From: Juglans regia
Lineage: Eukaryota > Streptophyta > Magnoliopsida > Fagales > Juglandaceae
Length of the DNA: 64,000 nucleotides
NCBI RefSeq assembly: GCF_001411555.2
Contig: NC_049912.1
Span: 2,993,001-3,057,000, forward strand
Direction of reading: 5' to 3'
Shown here: positions 22,300 to 33,228 of the stretch, piece after piece
How the letters are laid out: every line of letters begins with the position of its first letter
Position numbering within the stretch: position 1 is the first letter of the stretch
Notes under the pieces: model-generated
The model's input: only the letters and a program-made list of their open reading frames with translations
Databases searched by the model: none
What the model was told of the DNA's origin: nothing
Translations under genes and position numbers: made by a program

Positions 22300-22900
22300 T
22301 CAAAATGGGAATGTAAAAGATGAAGGAGAGTACAATTAGGATAGGGTGACCTTGGAATCGAAGAACCTCCAATACCAAAATTAATAAATATTCTTGAAAG
22401 TTTGTAAATAAGTAAAGGAGTTTAGAGATCAGAGAACTTTCTCGTACTTGGAGCTCACTATTTATATCGTAGGTTGGGGAAGGTGCAAATCGTCTTTGTC
22501 TCCATTGAGTTCATGTCCTTTATGTTGTCAGAGTTCTTTAATACGGTGTGGCTTCTCCGATGGCACCATAAATGTGGCGTGTAGCTCGGTGGTATTGCTA
22601 TTAATGCATCGTGATTTTCTGACTTTGCGCATGTCCTCTATGGGTCGTGGATGATTTGATGTCGATGGATCAAGGGTTGTCCACATTTCCCACCATGCTC
22701 TGTGCCGATCTCTGGGTTCTAAACGCAGTCGCAGTCTATCAAACTGATATGTCTTGTCGACTATTTGACTCTTTTTCCTAATAGATATCTCGCCCCTTAC
22801 TCAGATTTGGTGGTCTTTATGTCGAGTATTGGGCTGAGGCTCAATAGGCTTTGTGAAGTGGGAAAAATCCCCTTACAATATGCATTATTTTGGTATTTAA
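22300..22900. repeat. Possible LTR-type debris
   Basis: Non-coding text with higher GC than its surroundings, including CTTTCTCGTACTTGGAGCTC and CACTATTTATATCG-like segments that recall plant LTRs. No boundaries could be set. Confidence 0.25.
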
Positions 22901-24607
22901 CTAATTAAACTTCCCCCACGCATATCTTTGATGTGCAGAAATGTAGGATGATTTAATCAGAGTGGTAAGAGAAATGCAATTAAGCATTAAAAGATTTTAT
23001 AAAAGTAAATTCATAAATTAATATAAATTGATATAATACGTTAAATTATAAAAATATTTTCGTGACTTTTATACTTCTCGTAGTAATAATTATAGCAAGT
23101 TGAAGAGTGATAGACCAAAGAAGTGGTCAACTTGAATTGGGCCTTCAAAGGGCTTGACAAAAATGGGTCGCATGGGCATGTAGACCAAAGAAAAGCTTTC
23201 TTCGATTCAAATACATATTATTATTATTTTTTTTTTTTATCAGTAACAAGGTGGTAGACAATTTTCTCAAACTTTTTTTGGCAAGATGGTGAAGGTGATC
23301 CAATCCAAAAAAAATTGGATCAGCACTTGACTTTGTCAGATGTGCTGGAATGTTGACAAACTGAAATGGTAAACCTTTTTTTAATAATATTAAATATAAT
23401 TATCGTTTTGAAATAGAATAAAATTTATATTTATTTTTTATTTTTTAAATTATTACGTGATTGTAAATATCATTTCTAAATAAAGAAATGAAACCCACTT
23501 AGCCTTAGAAGCAAAACAAGCCTCAACTTGAGAACATAAATACATGATTTGGAGATTCTATTTCAAGACTTTGGAATCAGTCACCACCTGAATGCTAAAG
23601 ATCCATTACATTTTTTTGAATGTGGGAATCAAATGACAAACCATTCTGGAAACATTGTTGTCAGGCTCACTCTGTTAAAAAACAACCATACAACATCCAT
23701 CATTCTCAATTCTTGTGCTCTTTTAGATCTATCTCTAAGAATTGTAAACTGTTACATTTCAATATTGAATTCAATTATAGAAATTTACAAAATTGTGTAA
23801 TGTATATAGGAAAAGCTTTTTTGCCCACTAGTTTGACCGCTCTAATTTGACCACTCTAATTGATCATTGGTCAAAAAAAAAATTTTCCACTTAGTGATTT
23901 TAAGTGTATTTGTATATTTTTTTAAATATTTAAATATATTAAAAAAATATGAAAAAAAAAATGAGAAAAAAATAAAAACACTCATTTTGCCTATCGGTCA
24001 AGTTGAACAGACTATTCTAAGTGACAGAGTAATCCGACTCAATATATATATATATATATATATATATCTCTCTGTGAAGTCTGAATTTATGTAGTTTTTT
24101 TAAAATATCATATAATAATTCTTCATGTGCAACAGTCCATCATGCACACACAAGTTAAAAATAAAAATAAAAATTATTAGATACTGTCCAAATACAAGTA
24201 ACGTGTTACTTCTAACCTATCACAATATATTATAATATTAAAATTATTTGTATAAATATTTTATTTTAATAATATGATATTTAATAATTGCTAAAAACTT
24301 ACTTGATTTGCCCGTCTCCGATACACCTATAGCTAGTCCTTACTCCTTAATATTAAATTCCACCTCATCGAAATGACCAAAAACACCTCCTAGAGCGTCC
24401 CCACCAAGCCCAGTTCCAAATCGCAACCGTACACGTCTCTCGTCCATCGGCATTGTAAGGTGCAGATATGAGATACCACTTCATTTCCTCGTGGCCATTT
24501 TCGTCCACTCGTTAAATCCAGCCATCCCATTGAATTAAAAAGACCATTGCCTCCCCCTTTGCTCGGATCTCTCTCGGTCTCTCTCCTCTGCGGGATAAAG
24601 AAACCCC

Positions 24608-25522
24608 ATGGAGCGAGCACCAACCCGAACCGAATCCGAATATCTTCTCGGACTATCCGCGCACTTCTTGACCCTCCGGAACCTACCCATGTGCCGGCAA
24701 TACGCCCTCCGAGTCAGAGAATCCGGCACCGACAAACACTCCGTCTCCGAGCAGATCCTCGCCATCGCCGACGTCCTACTCGCCGCTGAGAACCGCCTTT
24801 TTAACCGACATCTTGACTACTTGTCCATCCTCCAAATCCGCCGGGCCGACTCTGGGAACCGCCACCTCGTTCAGAGCCAGTACGAGAAGCTCGCGGCTCT
24901 CCTTAACCCCAACGTTAACAAGTTCGCTTTCTCCCCGGACGCACTCGGACTCGTCTGGGAAGCTTGGTCTGTGCTCTCCGACCCCGAAAAGAAGGCCCAG
25001 TACGAGAACGAAATCGGCATTCCGGAAAAGCGCAACGAGCACAAGGAGAAGAAAGGGACCGAGAGCGAGGGTACTGACACATTCTGGACCTTGTGTCCGT
25101 ACTGTTACTGCATGTACGAGTACGAGAAGGATTACGAGGGATGTTGCCTTCGGTGCCAGAACTGTAGGCGGGCGTATCATGGGATGGCGGTAAATGCGCC
25201 GCCGAAGAGTATATTGGTGGAGGAAGGGACTGGGAAGGAGCGGTACCATTGTTGCTGGGCCTATTTTCCTCTGGGGTATAACAAAGGAGCAGAGAGCCGT
25301 AGGAAGGGGAATGCCGGAATCGATGTGGGAAGGGAGAGGAGGAACGTGAATACTGTGGCTAGGAAAACCAATAACATCATGAGGAGCAGGAGGAATGGAT
25401 TGGGAAGAACGAATTCGAACTTGGAATTTGGAGAGGCAAGTGGGAGTGGAAATGGTGAGGGTGGGTTGGAATTCTATGAGGGGGATGATGATGTCTATGT
25501 TGGTATAGTGGCTACGCCCTGA
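24608..25522 (+). CDS. J-domain-like / zinc-ribbon protein lacking HPD
   Basis: Single-exon protein of 304 residues from the ATG at 24608. The N-terminal helical region (1-65) resembles the region before the J domain in plant DnaJ-like proteins of the DUF3444 group. A J-like domain covers about 68-134 (DYLSILQI..., ending WEAWSVLSDPEKKAQYE). The HPD tripeptide needed to stimulate Hsp70 is replaced by NPN near residues 100-102. A zinc-ribbon follows, with CPYC at 163-166 and CQNC at 183-186 in FWTLCPYCYCMYEY...CLRCQNC. The C-terminal 90 residues are basic, then acidic, and show no domain. DUF3444 itself is absent. Without HPD a classical co-chaperone role is doubtful. Strongly GC-rich codons set it apart from the flanks. 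Confidence 0.88.
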   Translation: MERAPTRTESEYLLGLSAHFLTLRNLPMCRQYALRVRESGTDKHSVSEQILAIADVLLAAENRLFNRHLDYLSILQIRRADSGNRHLVQSQYEKLAALLNPNVNKFAFSPDALGLVWEAWSVLSDPEKKAQYENEIGIPEKRNEHKEKKGTESEGTDTFWTLCPYCYCMYEYEKDYEGCCLRCQNCRRAYHGMAVNAPPKSILVEEGTGKERYHCCWAYFPLGYNKGAESRRKGNAGIDVGRERRNVNTVARKTNNIMRSRRNGLGRTNSNLEFGEASGSGNGEGGLEFYEGDDDVYVGIVATP

Positions 25523-27594
25523 CGCTTGATGGTGAGAATTGGAAATGCTGAGGGACTCAACTCAATAGGTTTGTAAAGGTAGTTCCTTTCTTCGTATTCT
25601 TGTCTATAGGATTTAGCATGACTTAGCAAGTAGTACTGGACAGGGTATTTTGTGTGTTAGTTGCCTCTTCAGTTGGGAAATGGAAGGTAAATTACTATAT
25701 TATAGTTGCTTTTGAGTAAGATTACTTTCATTTTTGAGTTCAAAACGAATGCTATGGTTATGATATATTGTTGAAGATGAAAAAGGTGAGGAATTGTGTC
25801 GGTAATAGTTTTCAATGATTTGCTTCCTTTTTGTTTACAGTAGTTTATTCATGCGGTTGTAAGTTATGCTTTACTTTTAGGAATTGGTCTAATCCTGTTG
25901 TTGAGCAATGCTTGTAGTGAATGTTGTCAAAGATCTACTCAATGTGTTCTGCAAAAATAAAATTTTCAGACATCGGTCTTCTCCTGAACTTCTTTGAAAC
26001 CTAGAAATTTATTTTACACCTCTCCCACACCAATCATTTTTCTTTTCCTATTCAGATTCCTGAAAGTACTTGCTTCCATTCCATTTGTTCTTGTCAGTTC
26101 TTGAGTTTGTCAATATATTGTAATTGGTTTTGGAAGATGCAGTCTTGGCTATTGGTCTCCACTCTTCTTCTTCAATTTAACCGAAAATGTATAGACTACT
26201 GGTCAGTTTTTTTAGTGAGATGGTAATTGTAGCACCAATTTCTTCTCAAAATAAAAATTATTGATGTACACCATAGGAGTTGCTTGTTGTTCCTCTATTC
26301 AGGATGTTTTGCACGGAATCAGTTTAATAAATAATTTGCTTTCTATTGAACTTTAGAAGCCTGCACTTGGGGTTGAGTTGTAGCACATACTTTTACTAAT
26401 CATAGCTTTCGAGTTACAAGTGGGTTAATCATCAAATAAATAAAAAACAAGTGGATTGTCCAGCTTATGTATACTTCCTATTTCTTGTATGCTTGCATGC
26501 AAAGGTTTCCAATTACCAAGAGCATTGGCTTTCCTGCTATTTGGTTAAAAAGCTTAACTATCACTATTCATCACATAAAAGACACTCTTAAAGGCACTAT
26601 CAAAACTAGATCACATGTCCTGCCAGCCTTTGAACAAAGCTCTTTTTGGGCTGAATCAAGCAGAGTATTGAATATTGAATGTGGTGTTTATGGTTGGAAA
26701 GAAATGGGCCGTGCTTTGAAGATAGAGAACGTTCGTTGGGAGGAATTAGAGAGTTTTTCTTTCGTACTTTGTCTTTGGGCAAAGGTTATTGTTTTGAATG
26801 GGGACAACTTTCATCATCTTCTTTTAGCTTCTACTAGTTCCTAACTTGTATTTAAGTGTTTTCTCTTGTATACTTTCCCATGTACTTAGGCTATACCTAT
26901 TTACTTGACTCAATAAAACTTCTTATTACTTGTATAAAAAAAAGTATTGAATATTGAAGCTCAGTTTGCTTAATAATTTTAATACAAGTCGAATTTGAGC
27001 TCATTTCTGAGCTAGGTTCTACATTCAGTCTGTTCCTTAGAGACTTTTAGCAAGCATAATCTCGAGAATATAGAAAAGGAACCTTGGCTTGTCTTTTTCA
27101 ATCATTTGTCTAAAGGTTGAAATCTGATTTCAGATTTTTCCTAGAGGAAATATTGGACTATATCCATTTTAGATTATATGATCTTAAGTTTAATCCTAAA
27201 ATCCTCGGGTGTGTTAAATGCCATTTTTTTTACGTGTGTTAAATGCCAATGATGAGGTTTAATACCCAATCTCCCTGACTTAATTGTAAATATCCTCATT
27301 AAATTTGCTTCAAATGGCACCACGAAAGCAAATATTTTTCCTCAATAATGAAAGGCAAATTCTGTAGGGGCAAATTTGTTCTCACTCCATGGCTTTAAAA
27401 CAACAGGTAGCATTTCTTCTTACCATCTAGGTGTGCATCATTTCATATTTGGTTTATTTGCTCTGCCATCTTATCTACTATTATTTTGCTTCATTTTTAA
27501 TGTTACACTTACACATGCAACAGTTTCGAAGTTGCAAGTCAGGAATGTGTACATACGAAATAGCATTTCTCAAGGACTTATCTCAACTGATTCC
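25523..27594. other. Intergenic/3' flank of the J-like gene
   Basis: No additional gene recognised. The first few hundred bases should hold the 3' UTR of the upstream gene. The only clear element is the truncated LINE at 26680-26942. Confidence 0.6.
26680..26942 (+). mobile_element. 5'-truncated LINE, 263 bp, with 16-bp duplication
   Basis: Flanked by perfect copies of AGTATTGAATATTGAA (26664-26679 and 26943-26958). It encodes a LINE ORF2 C-terminus-like tail (RWEELESFSF..., then VLNGDNFHHLLLASTSS and stop). This aligns with the end of the full-length LINE at 52.9 kb (LNGLSFHDFLVTVSSH). Its 3' tail (TTGTATACTT...TGTACTTAGGCTATACCT...CAATAAAACTTCTTATTACTT, then A-run) matches that LINE's tail. 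The 5' ~100 bp is less clearly LINE-derived. Confidence 0.8.
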
Positions 27595-28353
27595 ATGGCA
27601 GCAGATCATTCTTCAAACCAAAATCAAAAGTGAGACCAAACAACTCAATGCCAAGAAACACAGCGAGGCAAAGATGAGACGTAGGAGGTGAATCAATGAT
27701 CAATACCACACTCTTCACAAGATCCTCCCAAACTTAATCAAAGTAAGAAATACAAACTAATCAGAGAAACAGTACTATTTGCGAATTCATGAACTTTGTT
27801 ATTTCGTTGTTATCATCAAAACATGTTATAAAATAGATGTATTTATCTCAACTATGATTCCAAACCATGCACAAATATACATGTGCATGGAGGATCATGT
27901 GTAATTCAAATGAACAGATGACAAGGCAAGGGTGCTTGCTGAGACGGTGAGGCAAGTGAGGGGGCTGAGGATGACAGCCTCAGATTTGGAAGCAGTATAC
28001 GATGGTAGCAATAAGGACTGCATGTTCCCATGCGAGGCAGACAAGCTTAGTTTGGAACACTGTGATGATGATTGGGAGGCAGTTAAGGTCATGTTCAGCT
28101 GCAAGGATAGGCCAGGATTGATGTCAGCCGCAGAAAGGGCACTCAGGTCAGTGCAAGCGAGGGTGGTGAGGTCTGAGATGGTGACGGTGGGAGGACCAAG
28201 AGTGTGTTGTGGGTGCAAGGGCTAAGTGGTGGCAATGCTGAAGGGATTGTAAAGCTAAGGAGAGCTTTGAAGGGAGATCATAGACAGGCCCATCTTGCCA
28301 GGGATCGCGAAAAAGCGACGGCTCGCTCGATGAAACCTTCAGTTAATGCATGA
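27595..28353 (+). pseudogene. bHLH transcription factor (ACT-like C-terminus) pseudogene
   Basis: Begins with ATG at 27595 (MAADHSSNQNQ), then shifts frame into KKHSEAKMRRRR, the bHLH basic region. This is cut by TGA at 27689 and followed by INDQYHTLHKILPNLIK (helix 1/loop). A GTAAG donor-like site then opens an intron of about 140 bp. The second exon (from about 27920) reads DKARVLAETVRQVRGL (helix 2), then the C-terminal regulatory region with ADKLSLEHC, SCKDRPGLMSAAERALRSVQ and VRSEMVTVGG. Another frame shift near 28195 moves the tail (KSVLWVQGLSGGN) to a different frame, ending at a TGA at 28351-28353. The exon junction also does not keep frame. At least three independent lesions make a functional product unlikely. 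The family acts as nuclear DNA-binding dimers; no target can be inferred. Confidence 0.8.
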
Positions 28354-29244
28354 ATTCTATAGCTCTAGATACATTCTAAGATGGGTGGTTTAAAAAACTG
28401 ATGGTTTCTCCAGTTCATATGTTTCTTGTTTTATTTTCATTTTTATTTTCAGTTTAGTAATTCTATCTGATTATGTTGATTGGTGATGTCTTTAGACTAT
28501 ATTACTAATTCCGTTATTTAGTCATTAACTGTGGGCTAACCCCGAGGCACCAAGATTGCCCATCGCTTGCAATGAGTTATCCCTCCTATTGCTTACCCCC
28601 CTTCGACTTCAAGAGTTTCCTGTCAATAGGGGGGAATTGTTGGGTTAGCCCATGAATTTGAGACTTCGTACTTCCGCCCACTACAACATCCCGCTTTAAA
28701 AGAATTGAGTATGCTAATTTACCGCTCGTCCACCTATCCAAAAAATGGTGTATATCATAGTGTTGGATGAAATGTAAGATGGGCTCTAAAATGTTAAGAC
28801 AGATTTGCATTCCCCAGAAGGCTGAAAGTGTAATAGTAAATTGGTCAAGGTATCGCAAAGGGCTTGGCTTTAGGTTTGATCCTCGAGAAAAATTATTATG
28901 ATGCAAAGTAGGGAGTTTAGATTGGCTTAATGCTAGTTTAGTTGTTTAAGAAAGAAGAAAATCGATCAGATTGTCAATTTTCATCCGGTGAAACGTGCTG
29001 GCCTGGCCTGCTTATACCAATCACTGCTTGCATGTAGATTTTCCCTACTTTGTGCTATAACTTGACAGAATTGATTGGTAAAATTGTGAGAGGTAATGAG
29101 TCGTCAAAATGCCCTCAAGTGGGTAGGTGGGTTTGAATTTTAGAGGCTTCCAAATCTTGTTGAGGAGGTGATCTAACTTGAATTTCTTCCGCAAGTCCCC
29201 AGCTACATCTCATCAAACACTTGGAACCCTACAACAATCCACAC

Positions 29245-29252
29245 TTTAAATA
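29245..29252 (+). promoter_or_regulatory. TATA-like box of proline-rich gene 1
   Basis: TTTAAATA in CACTTTAAATACCAAT, 107 bp upstream of the ATG. It is positionally equivalent to the CTATATATACCAAT box of the downstream paralogue. Confidence 0.5.
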
Positions 29253-29351
29253 CCAATCAGGATTTGTCCTGCCTTCAACTCAAAACAGAACTAGAAGTTC
29301 CCAATATATTGAGAAAGAACTAGCTCTCTCTCTCTCTCTCTCTCTAAAAAA

Positions 29352-29909
29352 ATGGCTGGTTCCAAACATTGTTTTACATTGTCTTTGGTCCTACTAATTT
29401 CATTGTCAAGCATTGATATGAGCTCGGCAGCTCGGCACCTTTTGGATACACCGGCAGCTCCACCGCCAACATTGACCCTGCCTAAAATTCCATCTCTTCC
29501 CAAGGCTACATTCCCTCCTTTGCCCTCTGTGCCAACACTGCCTAAAACCACTTTGCCACCTTTGCCATCCTCCCCTTTGCCAACACTTCCAACTCAACCC
29601 ACTCTGCCAAAGCCAACACTACCACCACTGCCTAGCACCCAATTCCCATCTCAACCAACATTGCCAAAAGCCGCACTGCCACCATTGCCTACGACACCAT
29701 TGCCAACTCTCCCAACTCGGCCCACACTTCCACCACTGCCAACCTTACCAAAGCCAAGTTCGCCAACAGTTCCCAAGGTGACTCTACCTCCTCTGCCAGC
29801 CACTCCACTGCCCACCATCCCAACTACAATCCCATCTATTCCTACCATCCCAACGATGATCCCAACAATTCCGACACTTCCTTTCCTCTCCCCGCCGCCA
29901 TCAAATTGA
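29352..29909 (+). CDS. Secreted proline-rich cell-wall-type protein, copy 1
   Basis: Single-exon protein of 185 residues. It starts with a signal peptide of about 26 residues (hydrophobic FTLSLVLLISLSSI, ending near MSSAA) and a conserved RHLLDTPAAPPP junction. The rest is built of Pro/Leu/Thr repeats of the LPKxTLPPLPS type (for example TLPKTTLPPLPSS, QPTLPKPTLPPLPS, VPKVTLPPLPATP), then a PTIPTTIPSIPTIPT run and an SPPPSN end. There is no cysteine-rich domain, unlike hybrid proline-rich proteins. It resembles PELPK/PRP-type cell-wall proteins; a structural or defence role is a family-level guess. A paralogue lies 2.37 kb downstream on the same strand. A CT-rich leader directly precedes the ATG. 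Confidence 0.82.
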   Translation: MAGSKHCFTLSLVLLISLSSIDMSSAARHLLDTPAAPPPTLTLPKIPSLPKATFPPLPSVPTLPKTTLPPLPSSPLPTLPTQPTLPKPTLPPLPSTQFPSQPTLPKAALPPLPTTPLPTLPTRPTLPPLPTLPKPSSPTVPKVTLPPLPATPLPTIPTTIPSIPTIPTMIPTIPTLPFLSPPPSN

Positions 29910-31721
29910 ACTAGCAGTCATTGAAACTCCATGGGGCCATTCAATTTCTCCTACTGATCTGGTTGTTGGATGGTTCTTAGCCTGCACCACTGTTTGAAGC
30001 CTTTCTTGAGCGTGTTGGAGCTTGCCTTTACTCTATATATACGTTTTTTGTTTATAGGCTATAATGGATTTTATAATATTTGTTTGTATGTATCATTGTA
30101 GAGTGATTAATTTCTCATTTTAATCACTCAGTTGTTATTATCATTTTTTATATTTTATCCTTACGAGTATGATTCTTATTTATTTAATGATGAGTCTCGA
30201 TATTATACTGACTACTAATGACTCTTACTTTCAATAATACTAAAAGAAACAAAGGAAAAGAATGATAACAAAAAATGAAGGAAAGATTAGCATGTGCTGC
30301 CTTAAATCATTCAAACTAGAAGAATCTCTAGGGCTGCAAAATCTTCCATCCATGCAATGCCAGCCAATCAATATAAAGATGATTATGATGACACGAAGAT
30401 AATGCCAACACTGATTCTTGGAAACAACTTGACAAACGCAAATAGTAGTTGCTTTTTGGAAAATGATAATGTGCTACTTTAAAGAACTGTTGATTTCCTA
30501 TAGAGAAATGATTGAAATATGCCTGTAATTGATGAATATGGTTAAGCTGTACATTAAAATCTTGATGAACTAGACAAAGATTTGTAAGTGGATTCCAAGT
30601 GGAAGATGAAGCTTGTTCATTATAGAACACCATCTTTTGGCCATAAGGTTGGTTTTACAATTAAGAGACTGGCCTACCACTCTGAATTGATGGGTTAGCC
30701 GATGAATTTGAGATTGCCTCCTATATAGCATTCAGCATGCCCTTGGGCTTCGAGTCAAATGTGATAGATTTACTTGGTAAGATTGACATTTTTCTTTGCG
30801 TTTAATGTCAATAGAGCAAATTGAGAGGCTTAATGTCAAAAGCAAGAAAAATCAGTATATTTGCCTCCTCATTGTAAAATCACCATTTATCCTAAAAAGG
30901 GATAGGAAATAGTGAATTTAATTATTTGTATTATATTCTCTAATACTCCCCGTGCATGCAAGACTGAAAATCACGAGGACCCACCTATTAAGAAATGAAT
31001 TTGACATTTTAATATGGAGAGAGTAAAAAATCAAAGTTCGAACTCATAACCAATATCATGTTAAATCGTATCATTTGTCCTAAAACTTAGACAGGTAATA
31101 AAAGATGAATTTTAATCATATGAGCTATATCCTTTAATAACCTACAAAAATGGAAAATTTTCCCGTTAAGTTTGATGTCAATATTAGATGGGCTCCATTC
31201 TTGAAAAACGGTTAGGATGGAACCTAGACAGTCTAGATTGGCTTCATACCAGTTCAGTTTAGGAAAAAAAGAGTGTATATTCCATCAGCCACTCAATTCT
31301 CATAAGGTGGAATAGCTGATGGAATGTTGCTTTTATTTACCATGTACTATGATTTGGAGACATTGATCACCATAATCGTATAGAACTATTACTTAATGGA
31401 ATTGTCAAATTTTGAGAGATAATGAGTCATTACTTCTCAATATTTGTTTCCATAGCACATTGCCTTTGTTAAGCTATCCCAAAGTAAATAGGTAGGTTAG
31501 AATTTTGCATGCTTCCCAAGTCTTGTTGAGAAGGTGAACAAACCAGAAATTTTCCAACACTTTCCCCAACTAATCTCATCAAACACTTAGAAGTTGGAAC
31601 CCTTCAACATTCCCCTCTATATATACCAATTAGGACTTGCTTGCATCCAACTCAAATCACAGACTGAAGTTGTTCCCTTTATATCGATAAAAGGACTAGC
31701 TCTCTCCTATCCGTACAAACA
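29910..31721. other. Spacer between the tandem proline-rich genes
   Basis: 3' flank of copy 1 and upstream region of copy 2. The upstream part repeats motifs of the copy-1 promoter region: GGGTTAGCC(C/G)ATGAATTTG (28642 and 30692) and TTTAGATTGGCTTAATGCTAG / TCTAGATTGGCTTCATACC (about 28916 and 31231). A minus-strand open frame at 30328-30633 has no recognisable domain and was not called a gene. Confidence 0.6.
31617..31626 (+). promoter_or_regulatory. TATA box of proline-rich gene 2
   Basis: CTATATATAC, 105 bp upstream of the ATG at 31722, at the position equivalent to the TTTAAATA of copy 1. Confidence 0.6.
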
Positions 31722-32243
31722 ATGTCTGGTTCTAAGGATTGTTTCATATTATCTTTGATTGTGACCTTGTCGTTGTCGAGCATCAATATGTGCTTGGCAA
31801 CTCGTCACCTTTTGGACACACCGGCAGCTCCACCCCCGGCATTGACACTGCCTACAATTCCATCTCTTCCCAAGGCTACACTGCCTCCTTTGCCCTCTCA
31901 GCCAACACTGCCTAAAACCACATTGCCACCGTTGCCATCCTCTCCTTTGCCGACACTTCCAACTCAACCTACTCTGCCAAAACCCACACTGCCACCACTT
32001 CCCAGCACCCAATTCCCCTCTCAGCCAAAACTGCCTAAAGCCACATTGCCTCCATTGCCAACTCTGCCAAGCACCCAAGTCCCCACCTTACCAAACCCAA
32101 CTTTGCCATCAGTCCCGAAGGTGACTCTACCTCCTCTGCCAGCCAGTACATTGCCCACCATCCCAACAACAATCCCATCTATTCCTCCCATTCCAACAAC
32201 GATCCCAGCAATTCCATCCATCTCCCCACCACCATCAAATTGA
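31722..32243 (+). CDS. Secreted proline-rich cell-wall-type protein, copy 2
   Basis: Single-exon protein of 173 residues, paralogue of the gene at 29352. It has the same signal peptide layout (FILSLIVTLSLSSI ... ATRHLLDTPAAPPP) and the same LPKxTLPPLPS-type repeats, with one repeat unit fewer and a similar TTIPSIPPIP and SPPPSN end. Unlike copy 1, Cys occurs at NMCLATR near the signal cleavage region. Both ORFs are intact and differ by substitutions and repeat-unit indels, so both are probably functional. The upstream region is homologous to that of copy 1, so the duplication included the promoter. Confidence 0.82.
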   Translation: MSGSKDCFILSLIVTLSLSSINMCLATRHLLDTPAAPPPALTLPTIPSLPKATLPPLPSQPTLPKTTLPPLPSSPLPTLPTQPTLPKPTLPPLPSTQFPSQPKLPKATLPPLPTLPSTQVPTLPNPTLPSVPKVTLPPLPASTLPTIPTTIPSIPPIPTTIPAIPSISPPPSN

Positions 32244-33228
32244 ATTAGTAGTCAGCGAAACTCCATGGGGCCATTCATTTTCTCCAACTGATATGATTGT
32301 TGGATGGTTCTGTCTTGGCTCTACGTTTTACATTCTAGCGCTTGCATGTTTTGAGTGGTTTTATATGATTTATTTTACATGTATAATTGTAGAGTCATTC
32401 TTTACATAATTTCAGCGTCACTCGATCGGATTGTTGTCTTTATTGTAATATTTATCCTTATACTTAATGTTGAACCTCTATCTTATAGTGACTACTAAGA
32501 CGCTTTACTTTCGTTAATTAAAAATTAAATGAACGAAAAATACATCAATAATAATAAGAAGAAGGAAGAAGAAGAAGAGAGAAAATTGAAACAAAATTGA
32601 CTTGCTATTCCACTAATTGATTTGAAGGTTTTGCTGTTGTGTTGTCTTGCATTTTGAATGGCTTTGCATACTAACTAGTGTTTGGATAATTCTACTTCTG
32701 AGGCTTCAATCATTGCGAAACATGTCTTGATGACTGATGTTTAGACAATAAGGGTAAGAAAATCCTCCGCTAGTCACTGCAACATCATCCCCGCCTCCCT
32801 CATCGTCGCCAGCTGCTGCAAATTTGTAGCTCCTTTACCCAAGATTTGGAAAGAATTTGTTCAGTTTCATCCTTTTTTTTTTTTTTTAAGAAAAAAAAAC
32901 TAAACATGAGTCTAAAAGATGAGATAAGATAATTTTAGATAGAAATTAAATAAAATATTATATTTTAATATTATTATTATTTTAAAATTTTATAAAATTG
33001 AATTATTTATTATATTTTATATGAAAATTTAAAAAAATTATAATAATAAGATAAAATGAAACCGTTTTTGTATCCAAATGGAACCTAAGTCAATTCAATT
33101 ACATTCAAAAAACTCGGACAGAAATTTTTTTTTTTTCTAAATTGCTTAGCATTTCTTTAAAAAAAAATTGATAATTGATTTGCTTTTTTTAATAGCATAA
33201 ATACCAATGCCTACTTTAAACTCAAACC
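32244..33228. other. Intergenic, convergent gene ends
   Basis: 3' flanks of the proline-rich gene (plus) and the ubiquitin protease gene (minus). It holds one AT-rich MITE (32905-33088) and T/A runs. No gene seen. Confidence 0.6.
32905..33088. repeat. AT-rich CGTTTGGAT-type MITE, reverse copy
   Basis: Reverse-orientation copy of the 8627-8826 family: AAGATGAGATAAGATAATTT, TTGAATTATTTATTATATTT, ending TTGTATCCAAATGGAACC. Confidence 0.65.

Larger units (their letters stand above)
17472..24607. other. Intergenic region with transposon debris
   Basis: No gene supported. It includes TA runs (about 17757-17774, 18239-18270), a CACTA-like terminus (19030-19513), possible LTR debris (20040-20520, 22300-22900), two MITEs (21236-21412, 21479-21640), a GCTC tetranucleotide run (about 20977-20997) and a 60-bp GA run. 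Confidence 0.65.

Noticed and set aside
24776..25249. Long minus-strand open frame over the J-like gene
   Set aside because: It is the antisense of a GC-rich coding exon with no domain, and the plus-strand frame explains the codon bias.
29406..29848. Minus-strand Gly/Trp-rich frames opposite the proline-rich genes
   Set aside because: Antisense shadow of Pro codons.
30328..30633. 101-residue minus-strand frame between the proline-rich genes
   Set aside because: No domain, homologue or promoter recognised; codon use looks like the non-coding flanks. It could be a pseudogene piece of unknown origin.
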